NCBI GenBank assembly: GCA_011947345.1
Contig: JAAVTG010001008.1
Coordinates: 186,001-250,000 of the forward strand
Length of the DNA: 64,000 bases
From: Phytophthora quininea
Lineage: Eukaryota > Oomycota > Peronosporomycetes > Peronosporales > Peronosporaceae
Direction: 5' to 3'
Every line of letters starts with the position of its first letter. The stretch's first letter is position 1. The notes beneath the pieces were generated by a model. The model did no database searches and had not been told where the DNA came from. It was given only the letters and a program-made list of their open reading frames with translations. The position numbers and the translations under genes were made by a program. Below, piece by piece: positions 21,354 to 32,676 of the stretch.

Positions 21354-24059
21354 ATGGCAGACAAGTTCGTGGTGCACAAGTTCGGCGGCACGTCCGTGGG
21401 CAATGCCGATTGCTTCGCCAAGGTGGCGGACATCGTGTCTGCGGTGGGGGCGCCTCGCGTGGCCGTGGTGGTGTCGGCCATCGGCGGCAAGCCCAAGGTC
21501 ACGGACCTGCTCATCTCGCTGCTGGAGCTGGCCAAGCAGCGCCAAACCGCCAAGTGCGACGAGATCCTGGCCACTATTCGCAAGAAGCACCACGACGTGG
21601 TGAGCACGCTGCTGCCGGCTGAGGTGGGCGATTCCATCGAGAAGGCCATCGAGCGCGACCTCGTGGCCGTCTCAGAGCTGCTGCGCTCCATCTCCATCAT
21701 GCAGGCCTACAACGAGAACGTGGTCGAGTTCATCTCAGGCCACGGCGAGATCTGGTCGGCCAAGATCCTCACGGCCGTGCTGTCGCAGCGCGCACTGAAG
21801 GACGGCAAGGCGCACCAGTTCAAGTTCGTGGACGCCAGAGACTTTTTGACAGTTGAGCCGGACAACGAGCACGGACCGGTCGTGCAGTACGACCTGTCCA
21901 TGCAAAAGATGGCGGAGATCCTGAAGAACGAAGGCAAGGACAATCTCACGCACTTGGTCGTCACGGGATTCATCTGCAGCACGGTGGAAGGCATCATGAC
22001 TACGCTCAAGCGCGATGGAAGCGACTTCACCGCCTCCATTTGCGGTCGTGTGTTGCATGCCAGCAGCGTCACGATTTGGACGGATGTGAGCGGTGTACTC
22101 AGTGCCGACCCGCGTCGCGTGCCCGAGTCGCAGATCCTGTCCGAGGTGTCCTACCAGGAGGCCATGGAGCTGGCCTACTTTGGCGCCAAGGTGATCCACC
22201 CGAAAACTATGGCGCCTGCTATCGTTGAGGACATCCCGATCTACATTCGGAATACATTTGAACCGGAGCACCCTGGCACGAAGATCTTCGACCGCAAGCA
22301 CGTGAAGCTCCAACGCTCGATGTCCAACGGAGCCCCCACGGCGCGCAACGTTGTCAGTGGTTTTTCAACGGTGGACGACTTGGCGCTGTTCAACATCGAA
22401 GGCAGCGGCATGGTGGGCGTGCACGGCACGTCGTCTCGGCTATTCAGTGCCCTCGATCGCGTCAAGGTGAATGTGGTGCTGATTGCCCAAGCCAGCTCGG
22501 AGCACTCGATCTGCTTCGCTGTGCCGATGGACTGCGCTGAAGTGGCCAAGGATGTGATCAACGAGACGTTCTTCAAGGAGATTCACGTTGGAAGCATCGA
22601 CAAGGCTGAGTACATTGCGCCGATCAGTATTATCGCCGCTGTTGGGGATCAGATGAACCAGACCCCGGGCGTTTGCGCGCGTTTCTTCGGGGCTCTGGGC
22701 CGTGCCAAGATCAATGTGTTGGCTATCTCGCAGGGATCGTCGGAGCGCAACATCTCGGCCGTTGTGCACTACGAGGACTCCGCTGCGGCTCTGCGTGCTG
22801 TACACTCGTCCTTCTTCCTGTCGGACCAGACCATCTCCATCGGTCTGATGGGTCTCGAGTTCGAGGAAACCGAGGACAACAGCATTGGTGTCGCTCTACT
22901 GAAGCAGTACCACCAGCAGCGCGAGTTCCTGAAGCAGCGCTTCAACGTCGACATTCGTGTCCGCGCCATTGGCACGCACATCTCTTCGCAGATGCTGTTG
23001 GACTTTGAAGGCGATATCACGGAGGAGGCTCTGGCGACCCGCAAGAACGAGTTTGTGCCTTTCGACCGGAACATGTTCTTGGACCATGTTTGTGCCGATC
23101 ACCTACCGCACTGGCTGATCGTCGACGTATCCAACAGCTCGCACCATGTCCAAGACTTGTACCCGCAGTGGTTAGAGCGCAAGGTGCACGTCCTGACCTC
23201 CAACATCAATGTGGCGTCTGCCACGACGGAGCAGCACCGCGCCATGCAGGAGGTGTCGGTCCATAACGAGTTGACGTACGACCCGGAGGCGATGTTGGCC
23301 ATCGGTGTGCCCATTTTCAACACGATTCAGAACTTCATCCAGACCGGCGATGACATCCAGCGGGTGGAGTACTCTGGTAGCCGCTTTTTGCATGCGGTGT
23401 TTGACAAGGTATACGAGCTTCCGGAACCGGCCGACGCCGACCTGGCTGCTATTATGAAGGAGCTCATGGAGGAATACAGGCACGAGTTCAGTGTGCGTGA
23501 CATGGTGGACGACGTCATGGGCGTGCGCAGTGCTAAGAAGGCCATTATGATCGCTCGTGAGATGGGGTTCCACACCGAAATCAAGGACGCCGACATCAAG
23601 AGTCCGTGGGATGCGAGCGCCACCGTGTCGGGCAGTGAGGACGCCGTTGGTGCCTGGAGCTACGACTACCTGCTGGAGCACTTGGTGAAGGCAAGCGAGC
23701 CCCTAAAGCAGCAAATTATCAAGGCGGCAGCAGACCCGGCCAAGGACTTGCACCTTCGTCAGATGACTTACATTGATGCGGCCACTGGCAAGATCTCGGT
23801 GCGGGTGGAAGCTCTGCCGTCGACTCACTGCTTCGCGTCGCTTAAGGGCCGTCAGGGAGGCTTTGCATTCTACACGATGCGGCATTCGCTGTACCCCGTG
23901 GTGGTCACGGGTCCCATCGCTGACAGCTCGATCACGGCTGGCTCACTATTTGGCAGCACGCTGTTCCTGGCACGGAATTTCGGCGCACGCGCACAACTGC
24001 GGTCACAAGCCGATGAAGCTGAGCAAGAAGTAAGCAAAAGCTTTTCAACTGCGCATTAA
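21354..24059 (+). CDS. Aspartokinase fused to a homoserine dehydrogenase-like domain
   Basis: An uninterrupted single-exon ORF of 901 residues. Residues 1-300 form the aspartokinase, which phosphorylates aspartate in the Thr/Met/Ile/Lys pathway: KFGGTSVGNA at the start, VVVSAIGGKPKVTDLL, SGHGEIWSAK, and TIWTDVSGVLSADPRRVP. Two ACT-like regulatory segments follow (about 330-480), with GMVGVHGTSSRLF and NQTPGVCARFFGALGRAKINVLA, as in bifunctional ThrA. The C-terminal half aligns in order with homoserine dehydrogenase, including IFNTIQNFIQTGD and GFAFYTMRH, but several hallmark residues are changed (see findings). It lies between two convergent Orai-like genes. The start at 21354 was chosen because MADKFVVHKFGG is the canonical N-terminus. 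Confidence 0.93.
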   Translation: MADKFVVHKFGGTSVGNADCFAKVADIVSAVGAPRVAVVVSAIGGKPKVTDLLISLLELAKQRQTAKCDEILATIRKKHHDVVSTLLPAEVGDSIEKAIERDLVAVSELLRSISIMQAYNENVVEFISGHGEIWSAKILTAVLSQRALKDGKAHQFKFVDARDFLTVEPDNEHGPVVQYDLSMQKMAEILKNEGKDNLTHLVVTGFICSTVEGIMTTLKRDGSDFTASICGRVLHASSVTIWTDVSGVLSADPRRVPESQILSEVSYQEAMELAYFGAKVIHPKTMAPAIVEDIPIYIRNTFEPEHPGTKIFDRKHVKLQRSMSNGAPTARNVVSGFSTVDDLALFNIEGSGMVGVHGTSSRLFSALDRVKVNVVLIAQASSEHSICFAVPMDCAEVAKDVINETFFKEIHVGSIDKAEYIAPISIIAAVGDQMNQTPGVCARFFGALGRAKINVLAISQGSSERNISAVVHYEDSAAALRAVHSSFFLSDQTISIGLMGLEFEETEDNSIGVALLKQYHQQREFLKQRFNVDIRVRAIGTHISSQMLLDFEGDITEEALATRKNEFVPFDRNMFLDHVCADHLPHWLIVDVSNSSHHVQDLYPQWLERKVHVLTSNINVASATTEQHRAMQEVSVHNELTYDPEAMLAIGVPIFNTIQNFIQTGDDIQRVEYSGSRFLHAVFDKVYELPEPADADLAAIMKELMEEYRHEFSVRDMVDDVMGVRSAKKAIMIAREMGFHTEIKDADIKSPWDASATVSGSEDAVGAWSYDYLLEHLVKASEPLKQQIIKAAADPAKDLHLRQMTYIDAATGKISVRVEALPSTHCFASLKGRQGGFAFYTMRHSLYPVVVTGPIADSSITAGSLFGSTLFLARNFGARAQLRSQADEAEQEVSKSFSTAH

Positions 24060-24387
24060 AACGTGAGAGTGTGATAGAAGACAAACATAATACATGTAAG
24101 CGTTTGACGAGCATTTGCTAGTGCCCATGTCGTACAGATTTTTTGCCGCCGTGAGTCTTACATCTCTGTAGCTCTAAAGTTTGTTGCTCGTGGCGCTTGA
24201 ACAGAGGTCGAGGACAACAAGCAGCGCTAATCATACCAGTATCACACCGACACTATCACATACCACCGCCGCGAGATCCATCTGCGGCGACGAGCGCAGA
24301 AGTAGAGAGTACTCGTAATTTCCATAATGACGAAAGCAATTTACTCGTCGACGCCACCAAATAAATATGGAGGGTCTGCAGGAGCAA
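24060..24387. other. Short intergenic region between convergent genes
   Basis: Convergent 3' ends of the aspartokinase and Orai-like gene 2. The sequence is AT-richer; no feature is recognised. Confidence 0.3.
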
Positions 24388-25208
24388 CTACAACTGCGCC
24401 GCACTTGGTAGACGGACTACTTTGCTGGACTCCGGTGGTTTAACCAAATACCTCCATCGACTAGCAATGCGGAGGTTGTAATACAGCAGTCCACAAGCGC
24501 ACAGGGCGGACACGACAATCGGCGGGATTAGCGCATCCAACTTGGTGAACACGACCCACCCGGCGAGGGCGATCCCCACCAAGAACGACGACGCCCCAAA
24601 GCGAAACAATTGGTACGCTAACTGCCACTCGGCTTCGCACTTGTTGTACCACCAAAGAGTGAACGGCGACACGGCGTCTAAATCGTCCGACGAAAGCTGG
24701 CGCACCTCGCCCTCCAGCGTGTGCGTCACGAACCTCGTCAGCGCCACCAGCAGCAGCATGCACGTCAGTGTGCACAGCAACATACATAGGAGCTGGTAGC
24801 AAAATTGCAGCATTAAAATACAGGGTATCATATAAACCCAGTCCATGGAATCCGCTCACCTCAAGACACCCGACGGTGCCGTACACCACGAGCAGCGGCC
24901 GGTTGGTGGTCTCGGTCAGGGATTTGATCTCCTGGATGAACATCACGGCGAAGAAAGCCAGCAGCGCCGAGAGCTGCGCGATGGTGCGCAGCTGCTGGTG
25001 GCGCGCGTCGATCAGGCGCTTCTCGTTCTCGAGCTTGACCACGCGCCGCTCGCGCTCGAGGTCGGCGCGCGCCATTCGTATTCGCGCGGATGGCGTCCTC
25101 GCGCCACTGCTTCTGCTGCTCACGGAAGAGCAGGTCCTCGTCGCGCCACTGCTTGGCGTTCTTGACGTCGTACGAGCCGAAGACGGCGTCCACCACGGCC
25201 GCCGACAT
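24388..25208 (-). CDS. Orai-like (CRAC) calcium channel subunit, copy 2 (divergent pore)
   Basis: A paralogue of the 20.2-kb gene, on the opposite strand, with the intron at the same place (24793-24859). The N-terminal helix is nearly identical (VVDAVFGSYDVKNAKQWRDE), as is the TM2-loop segment ALTRFVTHTLEGEV. The pore helix differs: SALLAFFAVMFIQEIKS keeps the filter Glu but replaces the hinge Gly with Phe and the Val102 position with Met. TM3 reads SFLVGIALAGWVVF, so the E190-equivalent Glu is Gly. The C-terminus keeps RIASRWRYLV. A frame break in the N-terminal helix near 25070-25090 lies in a CGCGCG tract, and the protein resumes at RADLERERRVV. A possible N-terminal extension lies upstream in another frame. 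Confidence 0.78.
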
Positions 25209-26254
25209 CAACGCGGAAGACCGGGACTGCTGGGCTGTGATTGGACGAAACGATCGTTTCGATGGTGCTGCAGCGTGCTAAACGAAGAAAACCCCATGTT
25301 GCTGGCGGCATTACTGGGCGCGTAGCTGACCGCCCGCTGCGCAGCACGAGTCAGCTGCCGCATTGTCCTCCGCAGCGTCCCCGCAACGAGTCGTCCGGCC
25401 TGCATTGCCGAGAACGTAACCCTGCCAGAGATCAAGCGGCTCCGACATAAAAGGCAACCTTTGCTGAATGATTCAAGCGGAGCTCGCCAACCACGCAGCG
25501 CGCCTCGAGCCCATTCTTGCCGCGGGAAGTCCTCTGCGGATATCACATCAAAGCCAACGGCTCGAATCCAGGCTTGCCACGTGCTTATGACGGACAGCGA
25601 GGCAACGTGAACCCATACCATTCCGGATACTCCTTCAGTTTTGGTGGCGGAACGTCGCGACTTGTATCACCTGCTCTCGCTGGCTCTCGCCCTCAGGATT
25701 GCAGCGCGGTGGAGGAAATCAGCGCCGAGCGCTCTATGCAATATTGTGCGAGCTCGACCTCACGACCAGAACGCAGAGGCGAGCGCTGCTACTGCTGCTG
25801 CTGCTGGGCGATGACGGTCAACTCTTGCCGCCTCACTCAAGTCGACGGCAAATCCGCGCGGCATCGCCTGGTTCCTGCTCACCAGCCTGCCGGCGAGCCA
25901 AATTTGCTCAGATTCGCGGCGGCAGTGCGAAGACCCAACTATTATAGCTTTGCTATTCTGGCCGGGGCACTTTCGTCGCCGAGCTCATTGCGGCGACGGC
26001 CGGCAAGTTGGGGCCAAGCAGCAGCATGTTCCCGTGTTTTGCTAGCCGTGCCGCTCTTTGCGACGGTGAGGCATACATTTGCCAAGTCACTTGTTGTGCG
26101 ATGCGCGACAGACGGGGCTAGGTTGAACCGGAGTGAAGGTCCCACGACGGGAGAAGAGTCACGGCAACTCTGACAACCGCCACTTGGAGCGTCCTCACTC
26201 TCGAATCTCCCTAGCAGGCCCCTCGTTTCGCGTGGACGTTCGTGCAGATACTCC
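25209..26254. other. Intergenic region between divergent genes
   Basis: About 1 kb. The minus strand just upstream of Orai-like gene 2 contains an open frame starting MRQLTRAAQRAVSYAPSN (about 25390 down to 25210) that looks like a mitochondrial presequence (see findings). A CTG/CTA-rich trinucleotide run occurs near 25785-25810. Nothing else is recognised. Confidence 0.3.
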
Positions 26255-28814
26255 ATGGCGCACGGGCTGTCGCGCGCGGTGCGGAAGCTGCTGCGGCCCT
26301 TCCACCGCCACCACAAGGAAGCAGACGACGCCACGCCCCCGCCTCAGGCTCCGCCAAGCGCGGCTCCACGTCGTCCACCACCAGTTCGTCCACATGCTCG
26401 ACGTCGTCGACCTCGTCCCGCAACAGCAGCGGCGGTTTCCGCAACATCACAGGCGCGCGAGTCTTCTCGCTCAAGAGCGACGGCGATGGCATCCCGCACA
26501 CGATCATGATGCCACCCGCACTCTTCCGACAGATGCGCGCGCTGGCCGAGCAGACGTCGTCGCTCGTGCATGGCGAGCAGCAGCGCGCCAGCCACAAGGG
26601 CGGCCGCGAGACCATGAGCAGCTCCAGGTCCGGTCGGTGGCGCGGAGACCTGACCACCAAGTACATTGACAGGTTGACGACGCTGCTGACCGAGGACGAC
26701 ACCGACGGCTTTGCCAGCTCGCTCGGACGACGCTCGGCCAAGCCGATGCCCCTTGAGACGGGAGCCAAGGCCATGCTGCAGATCTGGAACTGCTGCATGC
26801 AGGTTCTGGACGTGCTGGCGGACCATGCAGCACCCGAGCCGACCGCGAGACACACGATGGCGCACTCGAGGGATACGGCGCACACAGCAGCTACGGAGAA
26901 GCGACAACAGCTGGAGCAGGCTGCACTGACGCTGCTGGCACTTGTGATTAGGCGGCAAGAGTTTGACGCGCTGCTGATCGCAGTCGCACACGGTGGCTGC
27001 AAGGTGCACAAGCCGACAGAGGATGTAAGGCTTGGCAAGGGTCGGCTTTCGCGTCGGATGTCTCGCCACTCGCACCGCTCGCGAACCATGTCGACTCATT
27101 CGAATGGAGGCCGCGCTTCGGTGTCGGCAAAGCCAGTGCGCCGCTCGTCCAGGAGCAAGGCTAAGCATGGTTCAGGCGCTGATCGCAGCACTCGGCTGTG
27201 CGATATCGTGCACCAGTTGCTGGAGCTGCACCAGTTAACGCTGCAGTTCGCTTTTGAGACGGTGCACGGCCCCGTTGGTTCCAGTAACAGTAGTAGTAGC
27301 AGCAGCAGCAGCAGCTCGACGTTCAACTCGTTTGATCCGCACCAAGAACTGCTGGCTGCGCTTGTTGCAACTAGCTACCTGCGTGTGCCGCGTCTACGAA
27401 GCCATATTTTGGACAACCTGAGCAACTTGCTGCCTTGCAGCTCGTTTAGCAGCTCGCGTTCGGTGTCGCTCTCGTCGTTGACTCATTCACGGGGACGTGC
27501 GAAATCGGTGTTTGACGACCGTCTGCGACTGACACCATTCAATTGGCACCATAGCATGTATCCGCAGTGCCAAAATCTGCTGTCGACTATGAACCGCGAG
27601 GAGCGCTGGGCTTCTTCAGTTGCGCTGCTCGATCAGCTCCTCAGTGACTCGGACGGCTGCATGCTGGCGATCGCCCAGATCTTCCAGCAGCTTACTGGTC
27701 AGCAGGTCATGGGACGCACCGAGTGGAAATGCATCCCTGGTTCGGATGTGCTCTTGGGCGCCACGCTCGCGATCGCCAAGAAGCAGTTTCAGACGGAGGT
27801 CAAGCAGCGTGAGCCCAAGTGGCAAGACGAAGCCGAAGAGCAGCAAGTTGAAAGCAAAGGGCAGCAGCTCTTTCGTGAATCTTTTCCCTGATGGACACAA
27901 GCTCGGAAGAAGTGAACACACCGACCGCATACTTTGCTGTTCAGATGATGGAGATGATGCACGAGAACATCGCGTTCGTGCACAACTATTTAATGGCAAT
28001 CCTGCAGTCCACGAACTACATGCTGCCGCACCACGTCGTGCTTTGCTTGCAGTACATGGAGAAGCTGATTGTCGAGTTCCCGACATTTTTCATGAATGAG
28101 CCCGCCGCCCAAGATTTCCTGGCGTTGTCCAACATGGCCACCGTCAAACCTCCCAACCAGCCGCAGAAGGAGCACTTGTGCGCTGACATCGAGACGATGC
28201 GCTACGTGTTTTCGTGCCTTCTGGACTCGGAGCACTTTGAAATCTTGAAGACGACCGAGATGTTTCTGCTCAAGCACTTTGTGCACTTCTCCGTGACGCT
28301 ACAACTGCAGATCAACGATCTGTTTGCCAGACACCTCACGCGGCTCTTCCTGCATTGGAATCGCGACGTGCGCTATCTGTACTACCATGTCTTGCTGTAC
28401 TTGACGTACCCTGGGAACCGCATCGTGCTGAGTGCTAAGTCGGATGAAGCGCTCATGGGGAAGGAAGCTGCGATGCTGTTTGATATCCCAGGACTCGTGC
28501 GCCCTGGCGGCAGCGCGAGCTGGGACGCGTTCGATGCCCCGCTGTACCAGATCATCTCGCGCTTCACGCAAGTGACCAAGCGGCGCCAGCGAATGCAGCA
28601 GTCGATGACTTGGGTCGACACGATCCCTTGGGCTGTCCTGCAGCGCTCAGTCACGGAGTACAAGACCCACGTGAAAACGTATTTCGCCTACGCGCGGCAG
28701 CTGTCGTTGCACCAGCGCGTCCCCACGCCAATGTTCTCCGTCAAGTCCGGAGACGACACATCTTCCCCTGCCGCCGGCGACAGCCCTCGCGTCGCGGTCG
28801 CCGTGCTTCGGTAG
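26255..28814 (+). CDS. Large conserved-looking protein of unknown function
   Basis: The product is about 850 residues. The N-terminus (MAHGLSRAVRKLLRPFHRHH) is basic, followed by a long Ser-rich stretch, a helical middle, a poly-Ser run coded near 27285-27320, and a C-terminal half that is mostly amphipathic helix (PTAYFAVQMMEMMHENIAF, RLFLHWNRDVRYLYYHVLLY). The C-terminal part is reminiscent of the fungal DUF1765 family, but this is from memory of its style, not an alignment. Frame breaks are seen near 26330 (a CCCCC run) and 27880-27890 (a TTTTCCC run). At the second, one ORF stops and the next starts within the same few bases, as expected for a one-base indel. Confidence 0.7.
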
Positions 28815-28956
28815 GAAAACTATAAACCGTCTTGACAACAAGAATCGTATTGATATTGAAGAAGTTGCCTTTTTGTGGTGTGGTGCGGAACACCAATTAG
28901 CCACGAAATCAGATGTCTTTGGCGTAGGTTGATCCGTCGCCGATTGTTGCCACCTC

Positions 28957-28972
28957 ACTCTCAGATCTCCCC
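28957..28972 (+). promoter_or_regulatory. Possible oomycete initiator upstream of AIP1
   Basis: The sequence CACCTCACTCTCAGAT about 30-40 bp before the ATG resembles the oomycete initiator element. The match is short and unsupported by other data. Confidence 0.3.
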
Positions 28973-28997
28973 TGGAATCCAAGCTCTGCACCGCGCC

Positions 28998-30834
28998 ATG
29001 GACGGCCCCACGAACCCCACGGAGAAGGTGCCGCCCCCAGCCCTCAGGGCGACCGTCGGCCCCAACCCGACCACGAACCGCGGCGCCCCCAGCGTGCTGG
29101 GCGTGCACCCGAAGGAGCCCAAGATCATCTACTGCAGCGGCAAGCTCGTGGTGGTGCGCAACCTGGAGGACCCGTCCGACACGTTCGTCTACAAGGGCCA
29201 CAACGAGCCCACGACCGTCGCCAAGTTCTCCCCAGCGGCTACTGGGTCGCGTCGGGCGATGTGTCCGGCAAGGTGCGCGTCTGGTCCTACGACAACCCGG
29301 AGCACACGCTCAAGCTGGAGATCCCGGTCTTCGCCGGAGAGATCAAGGACCTGTCGTGGGACCCGGACAGCAAGCGCATCGTGGCGGTGGGCGACGGTCG
29401 CGGCCTAATGGCGCGCGTGTTCATGTGGGACACAGGCAACAGCATCGGCGAGATCGTGGGCCACCAGAAGCGCATCCTGAGTGTGGACTACCGCCAGACG
29501 CGTCCGTTCCGCATCATGACAGCCAGTGAGGACTTTAACGTCTGTGTGTTTGAAGGCCCCCGTTCAAGTTCAAGCAGAACAACAACAACCTGCACTCCAA
29601 CTTTGTCAACTGCGTCCGGTTCTCCCCCAACGGCGAGTTCGCGGTCAGTGTGGGGTCCGACAAGCTCATGTGTCTGTACGACGGCAAGTCCGGCGAGCTT
29701 GTGGACAAGTTCCCGGCCGCACACCAGGCATCTATCTACTCGGTCTGCTGGAGCCCCGACGGCACGCAGCTGCTGACGTCGTCGGCCGACAAGACCGTGC
29801 TGCTGTGGGATGTGGCGTCTCGCAGTGTGGTGACCAAATTTACGTTCGGCGGCGCCAAGCCGCAGGTCAAGGACATGCAGGTGGCTGTGGCATGGTGCCA
29901 GAACCACCTCCTCTCGCTGAGTCTGTCTGGAGACCTGAATTTCCTGGACCTGGACAACCCGTCCCAGCCCAAGAAGATCGTACAGGGCCACCAAGTGAGC
30001 ATTTTGTCGCTCGCTACGGAGCCTGCGCAGAATAAGATCCTGACCGGCAGCTACGACGGCGTGGTGTGCTCCTGGACCAACAAGACGGCCATTGCGCTGG
30101 CGGGTACGCACCACACGGCCAAGATCACGGGCATCGCGGCGACGTCGACTCAGATTGCCAGCAGTGGCTGGGATGACCAGCTGCGCTTCGCCAACGACCA
30201 CGAGTACACGGCAGCGACTGCCTTGGGGGCTCAGCCCAATGGTGTGGCACTGACGGAATCGGGCCTGGCTGTGGTGAGCACGAACAAGGGCGTCAAGGTG
30301 CTTCGTGACCAGAAGCTGGTGTATGAGACGCCCGAGTTTTCGTGGACGCCCACATGCATTGCTATCTCGCCGTCTGAAGACGTGGTTGCAGTCGGGTCGC
30401 AGGAAGACATGAAGATCCACCTGTTTGACGTCGTGAACGGATCGTCTCTAGTGGAGAGCGGTGAGATCGCGGGCCACCTTGGTGCGCTTACTTGTGTGGC
30501 GTTCTCTCCGGATGGCACACAGCTCGCTGCTGGCGACACGTACCGCGAGGTGCGCGTCTGGGATGTTGCATCGCGCTCGGCCAAAGTGCAGGGTATGTGG
30601 GTCTTCCACTCGACGCGCGTGACCAGCGTGGCTTGGGCCCCCAGCGGAGACTTTGTGGCTAGCGGCTCGCTGGACGAGCGCATCTACATTTGGAACGTGA
30701 ACAAGCCCATGCAGAAGCGCTTCTTCGAGTTTTCGCACAAGGACGGTGTCACCGGCGTGAGCTTCGTGTCGGAGACTGAGCTGGTGTCGGTGGGCAACGA
30801 CGCCTGCCTGAACTACTGGGATCTCAGCGCCTGA
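28998..30834 (+). CDS. AIP1: Actin-interacting protein 1 (WDR1/AIP1), WD-repeat protein
   Basis: AIP1 works with cofilin to disassemble actin filaments. About 610 residues form two WD40 propellers. Recognisable landmarks are the N-terminal LGVHPKEPKIIYCSGKLVVVRNL, FVYKGHNEPTTVAKFSP, SGKVRVWSYDN, GHQKRILSVDYRQTRPFRI, SVGSDKLMCLYDGKSGELVDKF, YSVCWSPDGTQLLTSSADKT, and the C-terminal SGSLDERIYIWNV and CLNYWDLSA. Length and repeat order fit the family. Two frame breaks are seen, near 29235 (in CCCCAG) and 29560 (in GGCCCCC); the propeller sequence continues across both. It is intronless as far as can be seen. Confidence 0.94.
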
Positions 30835-30992
30835 ACCTGACTGCGTCCACGAGACTGTAGATACTGGGGATTGACCAGGAAGTAGCGTTTTCTAAGCATT
30901 GATTTCGTTTGCAATGTCAACTTGTGGTTGAAGCGGACACGTATTGATGGTCGTAAGAAAATCGTTTTTGCCCAATCAAACGGAGGTTGGCA

Positions 30993-31739
30993 ATGCGTCG
31001 GACCGTGCTGGTGGTGAGCCGCGCTGGGCGTGCGTTCTCCTCGACCTCGGCGGATCGACGCGTGCTGTGCTCGTTACAACAGCTGAAAGAGCTGCGCGGT
31101 GGCGGCCTCAAGTTCCCTCTGCACGCCCAGGACCCGAAAGACGCCGAGAAGGGGACGGACGCCAAGACACGCGTCGAGATCTGCTGGCCACAGGTTTCGT
31201 GTTTTTCAACGAGAAGACGCAGCAGCCTCGCGCCTTCGTCAACAGGTGTCCACACGCGCTGCTGGAGCTGGACCTTGACGATAGCGACTTCTTCTGCGAA
31301 GGTTTCATCCACTGCAAGGCCCATGCAGCATTCTTCGACCCAGAGACTGGGATCTGCTTGCAAGGGCCCATTTCCTCCCGCAAAGCTCTTCGGGTGAGTA
31401 GTGTCCCAGCGCGTAGACTTGTCTAGATACCGTCTCGGCTGACTGAACTACTGGTATTTGCACTGGTAGGGATTGGACGAGCTTCGAGTGGAAGTCGATG
31501 GCACCGATGTCGTTTTGCTGCCTCATCAAGCTAAGCAGAGATTCTCGTCGATGCCAGGACATAACAACGAAGAACCAGAGGTGTATCGGCGTGAAAGGCA
31601 GAAGGACCTTGCGGAGGCGCTGGCCAAGCGGGTCAACGAAGTAGCGGACATACAGCAGCAGCTTCACGAGAAGACCATGGCGCGCTTGAAACGGTACCAG
31701 CAATTGGACAAGGAGGCCGCTCGGAAACCGAATAAGTAG
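30993..31739 (+). CDS. Mitochondrial Rieske [2Fe-2S] domain protein
   Basis: About 225 residues. The N-terminus (MRRTVLVVSRAGRAFSSTSA) has the Arg/Ser-rich, acid-free look of a mitochondrial presequence with an RAFSS cleavage context. The Rieske ligands are CPH (in FVNRCPHALLELDL) and CKAH (in FIHCKAHAAFFDPETGICLQGP), 22 residues apart, so a 2Fe-2S cluster is expected. An intron lies at 31394-31469. The C-terminus is a charged helix rich in Gln, Glu and Lys. A frame break near 31185 separates presequence and Rieske frames. The protein is not the bc1 Rieske subunit, which has a transmembrane anchor and a Cys-Thr-His motif; it resembles small stand-alone ferredoxin-type Rieske proteins. Substrate is unknown. 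Confidence 0.8.
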
Positions 31740-32676
31740 GGGCGCAAGAGTGCAGGTAGAGACAGCAAGCCTGGTCGGTTGGATCCGGGAAGACAATGTG
31801 GTGTCAAGTGAATTGACAGACGTGGGTGCAGCTACTACGACGCAGTGTCAGGAAGCAAGTTGCAGCGGCAGCATTAGATCCGGGATTTGCGATTGCTCCC
31901 CAAGCAGCAAACGCACGCGCCACCTCTGATCGCTGGGTTCGAGCCTCGAGCCTCGACTCGCGGCGTTTGGTTGCGCGAAAGATTTGAATGCCGCATAGAT
32001 ACTCGAGCGCCGCAGTCGACGGCGCCGACAGAACTTCAACAGCTGATTATGTCTTTGTCGTGGTGTCCACATTGCTGCTTGGGTTTCTGGGGACAACTTC
32101 AGCCTGCCCATCCGACCTGCAAAGTGATCGTTCGTGTCCACCGCGTGTCTGGGCGCTGCTGAAGGCAACGACAAACCCATGCAGAAATTGCCACGACCCA
32201 AGCAGCCCTGCCCGCTCTGGTTCGACTTTGACAGGACTTGCAAGCGCGTGCTTCACCGACTTGTCAAGACAGCGCACGACACGGAGACGCGCCTTGTTGC
32301 CCAGGCGATCGGCAGAACATGATCCACGCAGCATCGCTTGCGGCGGTGTGCCGCCGGAGATTTGGTCGTAGCGCACGGACTTATGCTCACGGGCTTGCAG
32401 CAGCACTGAGCAAGGCAAAATGCTGAAGGAATGCCAACTGGTTTGCTCACACGTCGCATGATTTAGTTCACTTGCTTTTGCTATATTGCGAATCACTGCA
32501 AATCGCAGAGTCTCCGCCAGCGACGGCGGTCTGTCAACACGTCGATATTCTGTATCGTTGAAGTAAAGCAGCGCGTCGGCGGCCACTCCTTCCGGGCCGC
32601 AGACGTCACCCATTCTCGCTCTTCCCTCGTCGGACGTAGATCGCTTTCTCTCTCTCTCTCTCTACACCAAGTGCAA
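31740..32676. other. Intergenic region with a CT microsatellite
   Basis: About 940 bp without a recognised gene. A minus-strand frame (32047-32613, 188 residues) is open but shows no domain and is probably chance. A (CT)n run at about 32644-32664 lies immediately upstream of the carrier ATG and may be a promoter element. CCCATTCTCGC near 32610 resembles an initiator. Confidence 0.35.
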
